Origin: Halomonas sp. CUBES01 | GTDB taxonomy: Bacteria > Pseudomonadota > Gammaproteobacteria > Pseudomonadales > Halomonadaceae | Direction of reading: 5' to 3' | DNA: 64,000 nucleotides | NCBI RefSeq assembly: GCF_020991005.1 | Contig: NZ_JAJLLW010000001.1 | Span: 652,705 to 716,704, forward strand | Part shown: positions 1-8,800 of the stretch, piece by piece | Numbering within the stretch: position 1 is the first letter of the stretch | Layout of the letters: each line of letters begins with the position of its first letter | Position numbers and translations under genes: made by a program | The notes under the pieces: model-generated | What the model saw: the letters and a program-made list of their open reading frames with translations, nothing else | Database searches by the model: none | What the model was told of the DNA's origin: nothing

Positions 1-1184
1 CCATCTTCGAGCCGGGGCTTAGCACGATCGTCGCCCACAACGTCGACGCCGGGCGGCTGAGCTTCACCACCGACGCCAAGCAAGCCGTCCACGATGGAGA
101 ATTGCTGTTCATTGCCGTGGGGACGCCGCCTGATGAAGACGGCAGCGCCGATTTGCGCTACGTGCTGGAGGTCGCTCGCACCATTGCCGAGCACATGAAC
201 GATTATAAACTGGTGATCGACAAGTCCACCGTGCCGGTGGGTACCGCCGAAAAAGTCCACGCCGCCATGGCGGAAACGCTGGCCGCGCGCGGCGCCGATA
301 TCCCCTTCGACGTGTGTTCCAACCCGGAATTCATGAAGGAAGGCGCGGCGATCGAGGACTTCACACGAGGCGCGCGGATTATCGTCGGCACCGACAGCGA
401 GCATGTAAAAGCGCGCATGCACGAATGCTACGCGCCGTACAACCGCAACCACGACAAGCTGATGTTCATGAGCATCCGCGCGGCGGAGCTCACCAAGTAC
501 GCCGCCAACGCCATGCTGGCCACCAAGATCAGCTTCATGAACGAAATGGCCAACCTGGCCGAACGCCTCGATGTGGACATCGAAGACGTGCGACGCGGCA
601 TCGGCAGCGATCCGCGCATTGGCTACCATTTTATTTACCCCGGCTGCGGCTATGGCGGCTCTTGCTTTCCCAAGGATGTGCAGGCGCTCGAACGCACCGC
701 CCGCCAGCTCGGCTACACGCCTGCGTTGTTGAGCGCGGTGGAAACCGTGAACCTGCAGCAAAAACAAACCTTGTTCACCAAACTGCAAACAGCGCTGGGT
801 AATCTTGAAAACAAGACCATTGCAGTATGGGGGCTGGCGTTCAAGCCCAACACCGACGACATGCGCGAAGCACCCAGCCGTACACTGATGGAAGCGCTAT
901 GGCAGGCAGGCGCTAAGGTGCAGGCCTTCGACCCCGAAGCCATGGCCGAATGCCGCCGGATTTATGGTGAGCGCGACGACCTGATGCTCGCCGGCGACCG
1001 CATTCAAGCGGTAAAAGGGGCGGATGCCCTGGTGATCTGCACCGAATGGAAGGCATTTCGCAGCGTCGACCTGGCCTGGCTTGCCGATCAGCTCAATGAC
1101 CGTGTGGTCGTCGACGGCCGCAACCTGTATGCCCCCGAGGCCGTGCGGGAAGCGGGGCTGATGTATCTTGGGGTAGGGCGCTAG
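1..1184 (+). CDS. ugd: UDP-glucose 6-dehydrogenase (5' end missing)
   Basis: Oxidises UDP-glucose to UDP-glucuronate in two NAD-dependent steps in the cytoplasm, feeding acidic surface polysaccharides. The reading frame is already open at base 3, so the N-terminal NAD-binding region of roughly 50-60 residues lies upstream of the window. Visible are the IFEPGL segment, the [12 protein letters not shown] segment of the Rossmann domain, the STVPVGT and NPEF motifs, the central K-x-x-N-A helix and the catalytic cysteine in [10 protein letters not shown]. The C-terminal UDP-binding domain contains [17 protein letters not shown], also typical. It ends at TAG 1182-1184, and a 216-bp gap separates it from the flagellar genes. 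Family assignment is firm; the specific polysaccharide it serves is unknown. Confidence 0.95.
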   Translation, partial: IFEPGLSTIVAHNVDAGRLSFTTDAKQAVHDGELLFIAVGTPPDEDGSADLRYVLEVARTIAEHMNDYKLVIDKSTVPVGTAEKVHAAMAETLAARGADIPFDVCSNPEFMKEGAAIEDFTRGARIIVGTDSEHVKARMHECYAPYNRNHDKLMFMSIRAAELTKYAANAMLATKISFMNEMANLAERLDVDIEDVRRGIGSDPRIGYHFIYPGCGYGGSCFPKDVQALERTARQLGYTPALLSAVETVNLQQKQTLFTKLQTALGNLENKTIAVWGLAFKPNTDDMREAPSRTLMEALWQAGAKVQAFDPEAMAECRRIYGERDDLMLAGDRIQAVKGADALVICTEWKAFRSVDLAWLADQLNDRVVVDGRNLYAPEAVREAGLMYLGVGR

Positions 1185-1400
1185 CGTGTAGCGATTCACC
1201 ATCGCTTACATTTTAAAACAGGAAAGTTGGCTAGAATGTTCAAGGTTGTTGGCTGTAAGTCGAAATATTAAATAATCAGTAACTTTATAAACAAATTTGA
1301 CGTTGGCAACCCGGCGGTCTGGCTAGCAATATTTAGCGATCAGGCGCCGTTGAAAAAGGAATAAGGTTGCTTCATTCGTTTCAAAAAAGGCGGTTAGCGT

Positions 1401-2747
1401 ATGGGTTCTATATCATCTCTCGGTATCGGGTCAGGGTTAGACCTGAATGGCTTGCTCGATCAGCTTGAAAGCGCTGAGCGGGAGAAACTCGCCCCGATTG
1501 AGCGGCAAGCGGAAGCCGAGCAAACTAAAATATCGGCCTACGGTCAGTTGGAGAGCGACCTTTCAACGTTCCAAGATGCTGCCAGTGCACTAAGCGATGG
1601 ATCGCTCTTCGAAAGCCTGTCGACCAACACAAGCGGCGAAGCCGTGAGTGCGTCCGCTGACGAAACCGCCATGCCCGGCAGCTACAATATTACGGTCGAT
1701 ACGCTAGCCACGCGAGGGACGCTGGCCTCTGACGGGGTGGCGGAAGGCACGCTTACCACCGCCGACCAAAACATGACGTTTACCTTTGGTGATAGTAGTG
1801 AAACCACTGTCGCCATTGCGGCCGACAGTTCGCTCGAAGACATTCGAGATGCCATCAATGCAGATGAAAACGCCGGCGTTAATGCCACCATCATTAACGA
1901 TGGCACTCAGGATCGCCTAGCGGTCAGCTCGCGTGAAAGTGGTGCCGATGCTTCCATCAGCAACTTTACCTTTGATGGTGATGCGCCGTTTGCTGCGGAT
2001 ACCGACAATACCTTGCAGGCGGGTACCGACGCCGCGCTTAACGTCAACGGCATTGATATCACCAGTCCAACCAATCAGGTCGAAGGCGCGATCCAGGGCG
2101 TTACCCTCAACCTACAAAGTGAAGGTACCGGCACGGTAGCTGTAGAGCAGGATACCCGGGCCGTTCGTGAAGCCGTCACGTCGTTTGTCGATTCGTATAA
2201 CGCGCTGAAAGAGACAACAAGCGAGCTTACCAACTTTGACCCAGAGACCGGCGAAGCTGGTCCATTAAATGGTGACAGCGCCGTGCGCACGGCAGAATCG
2301 AGTTTGCGCAGCGTGTTGAGCGGTGGCGTCGCGTCAGGTGGCGATGGCATTTCAATGCTCAGTCAAGTGGGTATCTCGCTGGAGGTTGATGGCACGCTTT
2401 CCCTTGATGAAGATAAGTTAAGTGACGTGGTCGCCAACGACCAGCAGGCGCTAGCTGACTTCTTCGTGGGAACTGAAAATAATCCTGGAATGGCAAGCCA
2501 AGTAGACACCCGCGTTGAGCAGTTACTTGGCAGCAGCGGTGCCGTTCAGGGGGCTATCACCAGCAGTGAAAATATCGTCGACTCTCTAGGTGATCGCTAT
2601 ACCCGTATGGAGCAAGACATCGGCCGAACCATTGAGCGCTACCGCACCCAGTTTGGCCAGCTAGACGGCATGATCGCCGAGATGAACCAGACCAGCAGCT
2701 ACCTCACCCAGCAGTTTGCATCCTTGGATGCCCAGCTTGGCCGCTAG
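1401..2747 (+). CDS. fliD: flagellar hook-associated protein 2 (filament cap), copy 1
   Basis: FliD forms the oligomeric cap at the distal end of the filament and helps exported flagellin fold and insert. The 448-residue product starts MGSISSLGIGSGLDLNGLLDQL, the canonical FliD N-terminus, followed by the N-terminal coiled-coil region (about 1-100), a beta-rich D2-D3 variable region (about 100-290) and a C-terminal helical region ending YRTQFGQLDGMIAEMNQTSSYL, typical of the FliD C-terminus. A purine-rich AAGG sits about 10 bases before the ATG. The next gene is a clear paralogue with the same ends and a divergent middle. A strong rho-independent terminator follows at 2774-2803, so it appears to be transcribed separately from copy 2. 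I found no convincing sigma-28 promoter upstream; the best match (bases about 1328-1354) is weak. Confidence 0.93.
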   Translation: MGSISSLGIGSGLDLNGLLDQLESAEREKLAPIERQAEAEQTKISAYGQLESDLSTFQDAASALSDGSLFESLSTNTSGEAVSASADETAMPGSYNITVDTLATRGTLASDGVAEGTLTTADQNMTFTFGDSSETTVAIAADSSLEDIRDAINADENAGVNATIINDGTQDRLAVSSRESGADASISNFTFDGDAPFAADTDNTLQAGTDAALNVNGIDITSPTNQVEGAIQGVTLNLQSEGTGTVAVEQDTRAVREAVTSFVDSYNALKETTSELTNFDPETGEAGPLNGDSAVRTAESSLRSVLSGGVASGGDGISMLSQVGISLEVDGTLSLDEDKLSDVVANDQQALADFFVGTENNPGMASQVDTRVEQLLGSSGAVQGAITSSENIVDSLGDRYTRMEQDIGRTIERYRTQFGQLDGMIAEMNQTSSYLTQQFASLDAQLGR

Positions 2748-2773
2748 CATACGTTAATTCGCCCAGCCCACTT

Positions 2774-2803
2774 AAAAATGCCTGCCCTTGCGCAGGCATT
2801 TTT
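2774..2803 (+). terminator. rho-independent terminator after fliD copy 1
   Basis: A 12-bp perfect stem (2774-2785 with 2792-2803) around a 6-base loop, with five A on the left and five T on the right, so it could work in both directions. It separates the two fliD genes into different transcripts. Confidence 0.9.
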
Positions 2804-2858
2804 GTGCTCACATCGCCTGAACAGGGTAAGCTAACCAAATGAACTAATAAAAAAGCGT

Positions 2859-2885
2859 TAAAGCTAGCGCCTTTTTGGCCGATTA
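2859..2885 (+). promoter_or_regulatory. sigma-28 (FliA) promoter of the second fliD
   Basis: TAAAGCTA (2859-2866), an 11-base spacer, then GCCGATTA (2878-2885). The enterobacterial FliA consensus is TAAAGTTT-N11-GCCGATAA, so both boxes and the spacing agree. Transcription would begin near 2892, about 80 bases before the ATG at 2975, which supports that start over an upstream one at 2909. Confidence 0.85.
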
Positions 2886-2974
2886 CTCTAACCATCAAAG
2901 ATAGAAAGGTGCTGAGGTGGGCCGATGTCCGCTCCCAGCCCAGTGGGTTTAGCCTTACAATCGAGGAACCTGGT

Positions 2975-4375
2975 ATGGCGACGATTACCTCTCTTGGGAT
3001 TGGCTCCGGCCTTGACCTGAACGGCTTGTTGGATCAGTTGAAAGATGCCGAACGCGGCAAGCTTGCACCGATTACCCGTCAGCAAGCGCAGCAGGAAGCC
3101 AAAATCTCTGCTTACGGCAAAATTCAGACGTCGATGGACGCGCTGCAGGATGCGGTAGGCGCGCTTAGCGACCCCAAGCTTTATCAAAGCCTGTCGGCCA
3201 ACGTGCGCGGCGATGAGATTTCCGCAACAACTGATGCCGATGCGTTACCTGGCAGTTACCGGGTTGAGGTGACTGACCTGGCGACGGCGGGTACTCTGGC
3301 TTCACAGCGCTTGGTGGGCACAGAAAGCGATGCTGCCCTCGACATGGGCGGCGCCACCCAGTTACGGCTCGACTTTGCTGGCTTGGATAGCGTTAATATC
3401 GACGTGGCGGCGGACAGCAGCCTGGAAGATATTCGCGACGCGATCAATGCCAACGACGCTGCAGGTGTCAGCGCCAGCGTTATTTTCGATGGCGAGGGCT
3501 ACCGCCTGGCGCTTAGCTCAAAAGAAACCGGACTTGATGCGTCGGTTACCGGATTCAGCTTTGTGGATGCTGCTGGCGCAGCCGTGGCCACGCCTCCCTT
3601 TGCCAGCGACACCCAGGTAAGTGGTCAAGATGCCGCGCTGACCGTCAATGGCATCGCTATTACTAGTGCCAGCAACACGATAGAAGACGCCATCCAGGGA
3701 GTGACCCTGGATCTGGGTGAGCTAAACCTGGGTACAGGTGAAACTGCCAGCAGCACAGTGAACGTCGAACGTAACACTTTAAAAGTACGCGAAGCCATTG
3801 GTGATTTTGTCGAGGCCTTTAACGATGTAAAGAACACCATTGGCACCGTGACAAAATTCGATAGCGAGACGGGCGAGGCGGCTGAACTGGTCGGCGACAG
3901 CTCCGTGCGTACCATTGAAAACCGGCTGCGCTCTGTACTTAGCGGCGGTGTGGCAGGCGGCGAGTTCTCCACGTTAACCCAGCTCGGCATCACCCTGCAG
4001 CGCGACGGCACGCTGGAAATGGACGATGACACCATCAGCGGCTTGGCCAAGAATAGCCCCGATGCGCTGAGCGACTTTTTCACCGGCGTGGAGGGTGATG
4101 AAAACTCGGTGGGGCTGGCGAGCAGCCTTAGTACCACGCTTGAACAGCTGATGAGCAAAAACGGTACTCTGGGCAACGCCATCAGCGGTGCGGAAAACCG
4201 CATCGATAGCCTCGGTGAGCGCTATGAGCGCATGGAAAACACCATCGAACGCACCATCTCCCGCTACCGCACCCAGTTCGGCCAGTTGGATGCCATGATC
4301 GCGCAGATGAACAGCACAAGCTCCTACCTCACCAAGCAGTTTGAGGCCATGGATGCTCAGCTAGGCCGCGATTAA
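2975..4375 (+). CDS. fliD: flagellar hook-associated protein 2 (filament cap), copy 2
   Basis: Second FliD paralogue, 466 residues. The N-terminus MATITSLGIGSGLDLNGLLDQL and the C-terminal YRTQFGQLDAMIAQMNSTSSYL are nearly the same as in copy 1, while the surface-exposed middle differs in sequence and length. This suggests an old tandem duplication with divergence of the D2-D3 domains. The start at ATG 2975 is chosen because GAGGAA lies at 2963-2968, the FliD N-terminal motif begins right there, and the sigma-28 promoter lies just upstream; the frame stays open 22 codons further upstream without family similarity. It is followed by a hairpin at 4409-4430 and then fliC. No fliS or fliT chaperone gene follows, unlike in many flagellar loci. 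Confidence 0.93.
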   Translation: MATITSLGIGSGLDLNGLLDQLKDAERGKLAPITRQQAQQEAKISAYGKIQTSMDALQDAVGALSDPKLYQSLSANVRGDEISATTDADALPGSYRVEVTDLATAGTLASQRLVGTESDAALDMGGATQLRLDFAGLDSVNIDVAADSSLEDIRDAINANDAAGVSASVIFDGEGYRLALSSKETGLDASVTGFSFVDAAGAAVATPPFASDTQVSGQDAALTVNGIAITSASNTIEDAIQGVTLDLGELNLGTGETASSTVNVERNTLKVREAIGDFVEAFNDVKNTIGTVTKFDSETGEAAELVGDSSVRTIENRLRSVLSGGVAGGEFSTLTQLGITLQRDGTLEMDDDTISGLAKNSPDALSDFFTGVEGDENSVGLASSLSTTLEQLMSKNGTLGNAISGAENRIDSLGERYERMENTIERTISRYRTQFGQLDAMIAQMNSTSSYLTKQFEAMDAQLGRD

Positions 4376-4408
4376 CCACCGTAAGTCAGTAGAAAACGAG
4401 TAGTTAAT

Positions 4409-4430
4409 CACAGGGCCTTTTGGCCCTGTG
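4409..4430 (+). terminator. hairpin terminator after fliD copy 2
   Basis: A perfect 9-bp stem CACAGGGCC/GGCCCTGTG around TTTT. The following T-tract is weak (TTGGCTTCT), so termination may be partial. Confidence 0.65.
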
Positions 4431-4504
4431 TTGGCTTCTACGCAACCTTTTCAGTGCATCAGCATATTTCTACCTCTCTTTTGCAATTTTTTAGCATCCA
4501 GCCC

Positions 4505-4531
4505 TAAAGGTTTTCCTCGCCGAGCCGTTAG
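4505..4531 (+). promoter_or_regulatory. sigma-28 (FliA) promoter of flagellin
   Basis: TAAAGGTT (4505-4512), 11-base spacer, GCCGTTAG (4524-4531). It matches the FliA consensus in both boxes with exact spacing, as expected for a late (class III) flagellin gene. The predicted start of transcription is about 65 bases before the fliC ATG. Confidence 0.85.
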
Positions 4532-4603
4532 TAAATATAACGGCACACAAGGTGGCCGAAAGCAGGCCTCAGGGCCAGTGTCCAAAGCAAGGAGAATCAC
4601 ACC

Positions 4604-5791
4604 ATGTCAGTGATCAATACCAACATTACCTCGATGATCGGTCAGCAGAACCTGAACCAATCTTCGAATGCTCTGCAGACTTCCATGGAGCGTTTGAGTT
4701 CTGGCCTGCGTATCAACAGTGCCAAGGACGATGCGGCTGGTCAGGCTATTGCCAACCGTATGAGCGCGCAAATCACCGGTTTGGGCCAGGCTCAGCGTAA
4801 CGCCAACGATGGTATCTCCATCGCACAAACCGCTGAGGGTGGTTTGAACCAGGTTAACGATAACCTGCAGCGTGTACGTGAGCTGACCGTCCAGGCCGCT
4901 AACGGCACCAACAGCCAGGACGACTTGAACTCTATCCAGGCAGAAATTGATCAGCGCCTGACAGAGATTAACCGTATTTCTGACGAGACTGATTTCAATG
5001 GCACGCTGGTGCTCTCTGAAGATCAGCAAGTTTCCATCCAAGTAGGTTCTGAGGACGGTCAAACCATCAGCGTCAACCTGGAAGAAATCAACGCCGAAAC
5101 ACTGGGCCTTGATAGCTTTAATGTTAACGGCGCTCAGGGTACGGTAGCCGCTGCGACAGCTTCTAATTTTGAAGATGCTTACGGCGATTCCACTGGTATT
5201 GTTGACTCTGAGGTTAGCGATTTTGGTGCTGATCTCGCGACTAATTTGGGCGTTGCCGCTGGCTCTGTTACTGCAACTACTGCTGATGCTTTCGTTGATG
5301 AGGGTGGTAACTGGTACGCACAGGTTCAGGTTAGTGCCGCATCTGAAGCCGAGTCTCGTACTCTCGCTGCGCAGGGCATCAACATTGCCAGTGGTGCTTC
5401 GGTAACCTTCAATGTTGCGCTTGATCCGCAAGATGCCGATGTAACAACCAACACCACAGCTTCATTTACGGTTGACGGTACTGAGCTCACCGCTGCAAGC
5501 CTGCTGACGGGTGCTACCAACAACCCGCTTGGCGAGCTTGATTCCGCGCTGTCACAGGTGGATAACCTGCGCTCTGACCTTGGTGCGATTCAGAACCGCT
5601 TTGAGTCTGCCATCACCAACCTCAGTACGAATGAGACCAACCTGTCTGCTGCGCGCTCACGCATCGAAGATGCTGATTACGCAACAGAAGTGGCGGACAT
5701 GACCAAGAATCAGATCCTCCAGCAGGCAGGTACATCCGTACTGGCCCAGGCTAATCAGCTGCCGCAGAACGTACTGTCGCTGCTGGGCTAA
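4604..5791 (+). CDS. fliC: flagellin
   Basis: Filament subunit, 395 residues. It has the conserved D0/D1 N-terminal part (about 1-165, starting MSVINTNITSMIGQQNLNQS and including the SSGLRINSAKDDAAGQAIANR segment) and the C-terminal D1/D0 part (about 305-395, ending QANQLPQNVLSLLG). The middle (about 165-300) is a short variable region rich in Ser, Thr, Ala and Asp, with no Cys, a plausible target for O-glycosylation. AAGGAGA at 4589-4595 gives a strong ribosome site. A sigma-28 promoter precedes it and a strong terminator follows. The gene directly downstream encodes a TPR/O-GlcNAc-transferase-like protein, which points to modification of this flagellin. Confidence 0.97.
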   Translation: MSVINTNITSMIGQQNLNQSSNALQTSMERLSSGLRINSAKDDAAGQAIANRMSAQITGLGQAQRNANDGISIAQTAEGGLNQVNDNLQRVRELTVQAANGTNSQDDLNSIQAEIDQRLTEINRISDETDFNGTLVLSEDQQVSIQVGSEDGQTISVNLEEINAETLGLDSFNVNGAQGTVAAATASNFEDAYGDSTGIVDSEVSDFGADLATNLGVAAGSVTATTADAFVDEGGNWYAQVQVSAASEAESRTLAAQGINIASGASVTFNVALDPQDADVTTNTTASFTVDGTELTAASLLTGATNNPLGELDSALSQVDNLRSDLGAIQNRFESAITNLSTNETNLSAARSRIEDADYATEVADMTKNQILQQAGTSVLAQANQLPQNVLSLLG

Positions 5792-5824
5792 ATGTAGCCA
5801 CATCGTAAGAGTGCTAGACTATAT

Positions 5825-5849
5825 AAGGCTGCCGATTGGCAGCCTTTTT
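5825..5849 (+). terminator. rho-independent terminator after fliC
   Basis: Perfect 9-bp stem AAGGCTGCC/GGCAGCCTT with a GATT loop, running into TTTTT. The next gene begins only about 30 bases further on, so that gene needs its own promoter or read-through. Confidence 0.88.
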
Positions 5850-5880
5850 ACTGGTTGAGATTTGAGTGGGTGATAGGTCT

Positions 5881-8800
5881 ATGAGCAAACAAGCGGCAAA
5901 ACGCTTCGAGAAGCAGATTAAAGAGGCTCAGAAGCTGGTGGCCAAGCAGCCTCAAAGCGCTCGATATCGAAGAAGTCTTGGCGTTCTGCTCACAGACAAG
6001 GGAGAGCTTGAGAAGGCAAAAGTCGAGCTGGAAAAAGCGATTAGTCTAGAAAGCAGTGACTTCGAATCTTATTCCGTACTGGGTAAGGTGCTGTATAACC
6101 TTGGTGATTATAACGCTGCGATCGATTGCCTTAAAAAGTCTCTTTCCATCAAGCCCGGCTTTCATAAGTCAGCGCATTATTTGGCTTATCTGCTTTACAA
6201 TAGCAATAAGCCCAAAGAGGCGTTGGAGTATATAGAAGAAGCCTGTAAAAATCAGCCAAGAAATGCTGGCTACTTGATAAGTTATGGTAATATTCTAGAA
6301 GCTCTGCATCGCTATGAAGAAGCGGCAGAGAAGTTTAAAAAATCTTTAGAACTGGAGTCCGATAAGTACTACGCATGGAATAACCTGGGCAATATCTACA
6401 AGCAGCTTGGTAGAATGGAGGATGCGCTTCGCTATTATGACCAGGCATTCAAGGTTAATCCTGGTTCAGATATTGCCTACTCAAATAAGATAACGACGCT
6501 TCATTATATACCAGGATTTTCGCTTGAAGAAATAGCTAAAGAATGCAGGGCGTGGGATAGTTATTTTAATAAGAAAACGCCTGTCAGGGCAGAGCCCTCT
6601 AATAAAGACGTTGAAAAAAAACTGCGTATCGGCATGATTTCAGATGGTTTTCGTCGCCATCCGGTTGGCTATATGATTACGTCGGCTATTGAAAAACTGG
6701 TCAGCTACAACTATGAGCTTTACTTTTATTCAACCAATTACGACTATGATGCCTTAACGACGCGTCTTCAGAAAACGGCCGCTAAATGGCAAGAGATCAA
6801 GCCATTAGGTGTCGAGCAAACTGAACAACTGATTCGGGAAGACGAGATTGATATTCTGATTGACCTGGCAGGCCATAATTCGGGCAACCGCATGTTAGCC
6901 ATTGCCAAAGAGCCTGCTCCAATTATCATGAAATGGGTAGGTGGGTTGATCAATACAACGGGTGTCAAGGCAATCGATTATCTGATCAGTGACCATATTG
7001 AAACGCCAGAAGGTATTGATCAGCATTATGTGGAAAACCTTATTCGCTTGCCTGGCGACTATGTTTGCTATGAACTACCCGGTTATGAGCCCGATGTTCG
7101 TGTGCTCCCTGCATTGAAAAATGGTTATATCACATTTGGTTGTTTTAACAATCCGACCAAGATTAACCCAGAGATTGTTGCTGTATGGTCTGAGATCCTT
7201 CTTTCCGTTCCAAATTCCCACATGTTTCTTAAGGGAATGCAGTTTAGCAGTGACGATTTGAAAAAGAGGGTGATCAAGCTTTTTGAAGAGTGTGGCGTGC
7301 CGGAAGAGCGGCTGATCATCGAAGGGCCTTCGGCTCATCAACAGCTGTTAGAGAGCTACAATAGGGTCGATATCGCACTGGACCCATGGCCTTATTCGGG
7401 TGGGTTAACAACCTGTGAGGCGCTTTTAATGGGTGTGCCTGTGATTACCATGCCAGGACCTACCTTTGCTGGGCGTCATAGTGCCAGTCACCTTGTTAAT
7501 GCAGGCTTGGCAGAGCTGGTCGTGGGAACATGGGAAGAGTACCGGCAGCGTGCCGTCGGGTTGGCGTCTGACCTGGAAAGTCTTGGCACGATACGCAAAG
7601 GGCTGCGGCAGCAGTTGCTAGACTCACCTGTCTGCAACGCAAGAAGCTTTGCAAAACACCTGAATACAGCGTTACGTGCTGCCTGGCAACGCTATTGTGA
7701 AGGCAATGCGCCAGCAGCGTTGTCATTTGATCAAAGTGGTCAGGCTTATTTTGAAGGTGACTCAAGGCCTGTTGAGGTTGCGTGTGCAGAACCCATTCTG
7801 CAGCATGAGCAGGAGGGCTTTAGTTGGGAGCTAGCTGGTAAAGTTATTGTTATTGATAATGGCAGTAAGCTGATCAGGCAAAATCGCTTTAACCGTTTAC
7901 GGCAGGTTCAGGCGTTTGGCTTTGTGGGTTTTGACCCTGGGAGCCGAATTGACAATCCTGCTCAGTTTGACGGCAGCGAGGATGTGCAAGTGTTTTCGCA
8001 TGCCTCTCTTGGTGATGGGCAACCCGCGACATTGTATGCCTGCTTGGACCCCACTCTCAGCAGCACGCTGAAGCCGATGTCATCCGAGCATCAGCGTGAA
8101 GCCAATTTAAATCGTACAATGGTGTTGGCCCAGCTACCTATCAATACCATCACGCTGGATAGCATCGATGGACTTTCAAGCCTGGATTGGCTAATCCTGG
8201 ATGAGCTCAGCGATGCCGCCACCATTCTAGAGAACGGCAAAAATGCGCTGAAAGACACCTTGCTGATTCAGGTCAGTGTGGCTTTTCAACCAACGCATGA
8301 AAGGCAGCCAAGCCTCGCCGAGTTGCAACACTGGGCAAGCCGTAACGGCTTCCGCTTTTATCGCTTCAATAACGAGCAACATGCCAGCTACTTACCGGAA
8401 ACAGTGCCCGAAGAAAAACGTCAGGCCACTGAGCTGCAAAGTGCGGATGTGCTTTTCCTACCCAGCCACGAGCGAATGGCCGAGCTTACTGACAACCAAC
8501 GCATCAAGCTGGCATTCCTGTTACATACGGTATATGGCATCAGGGATATGGCTTATTTGCTGTTGGCAAAAGTAGATGAGGAGAAGGCAAAGAAATATCT
8601 TATAGAAGAAAAGCTGCTTTCGGTTGAGACACCACAGGCCAATGTAGAAAGACAACATCAACTGCCAAAGCGCAAAATTTTCCTTGTTGGTTTTCCAAAG
8701 TCAGGTACATCGACTATTCAGAAAGCACTCGAAGAAACGGGCTATACGTCGGCACACTGGAAAGTTAAGGAAGGTTTTGTAGGGCAGCTCATGTATCAAG

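Noticed and set aside
1328..1354. A sigma-28 promoter for the first fliD
   Set aside because: CAATATTT-N11-GCCGTTGA has right spacing but only 5 of 8 matches in the -35 box; too weak to list as a promoter.
4607..5431. A 274-codon leftward open frame opposite fliC
   Set aside because: It is the complement of a highly conserved flagellin gene with strong codon bias.
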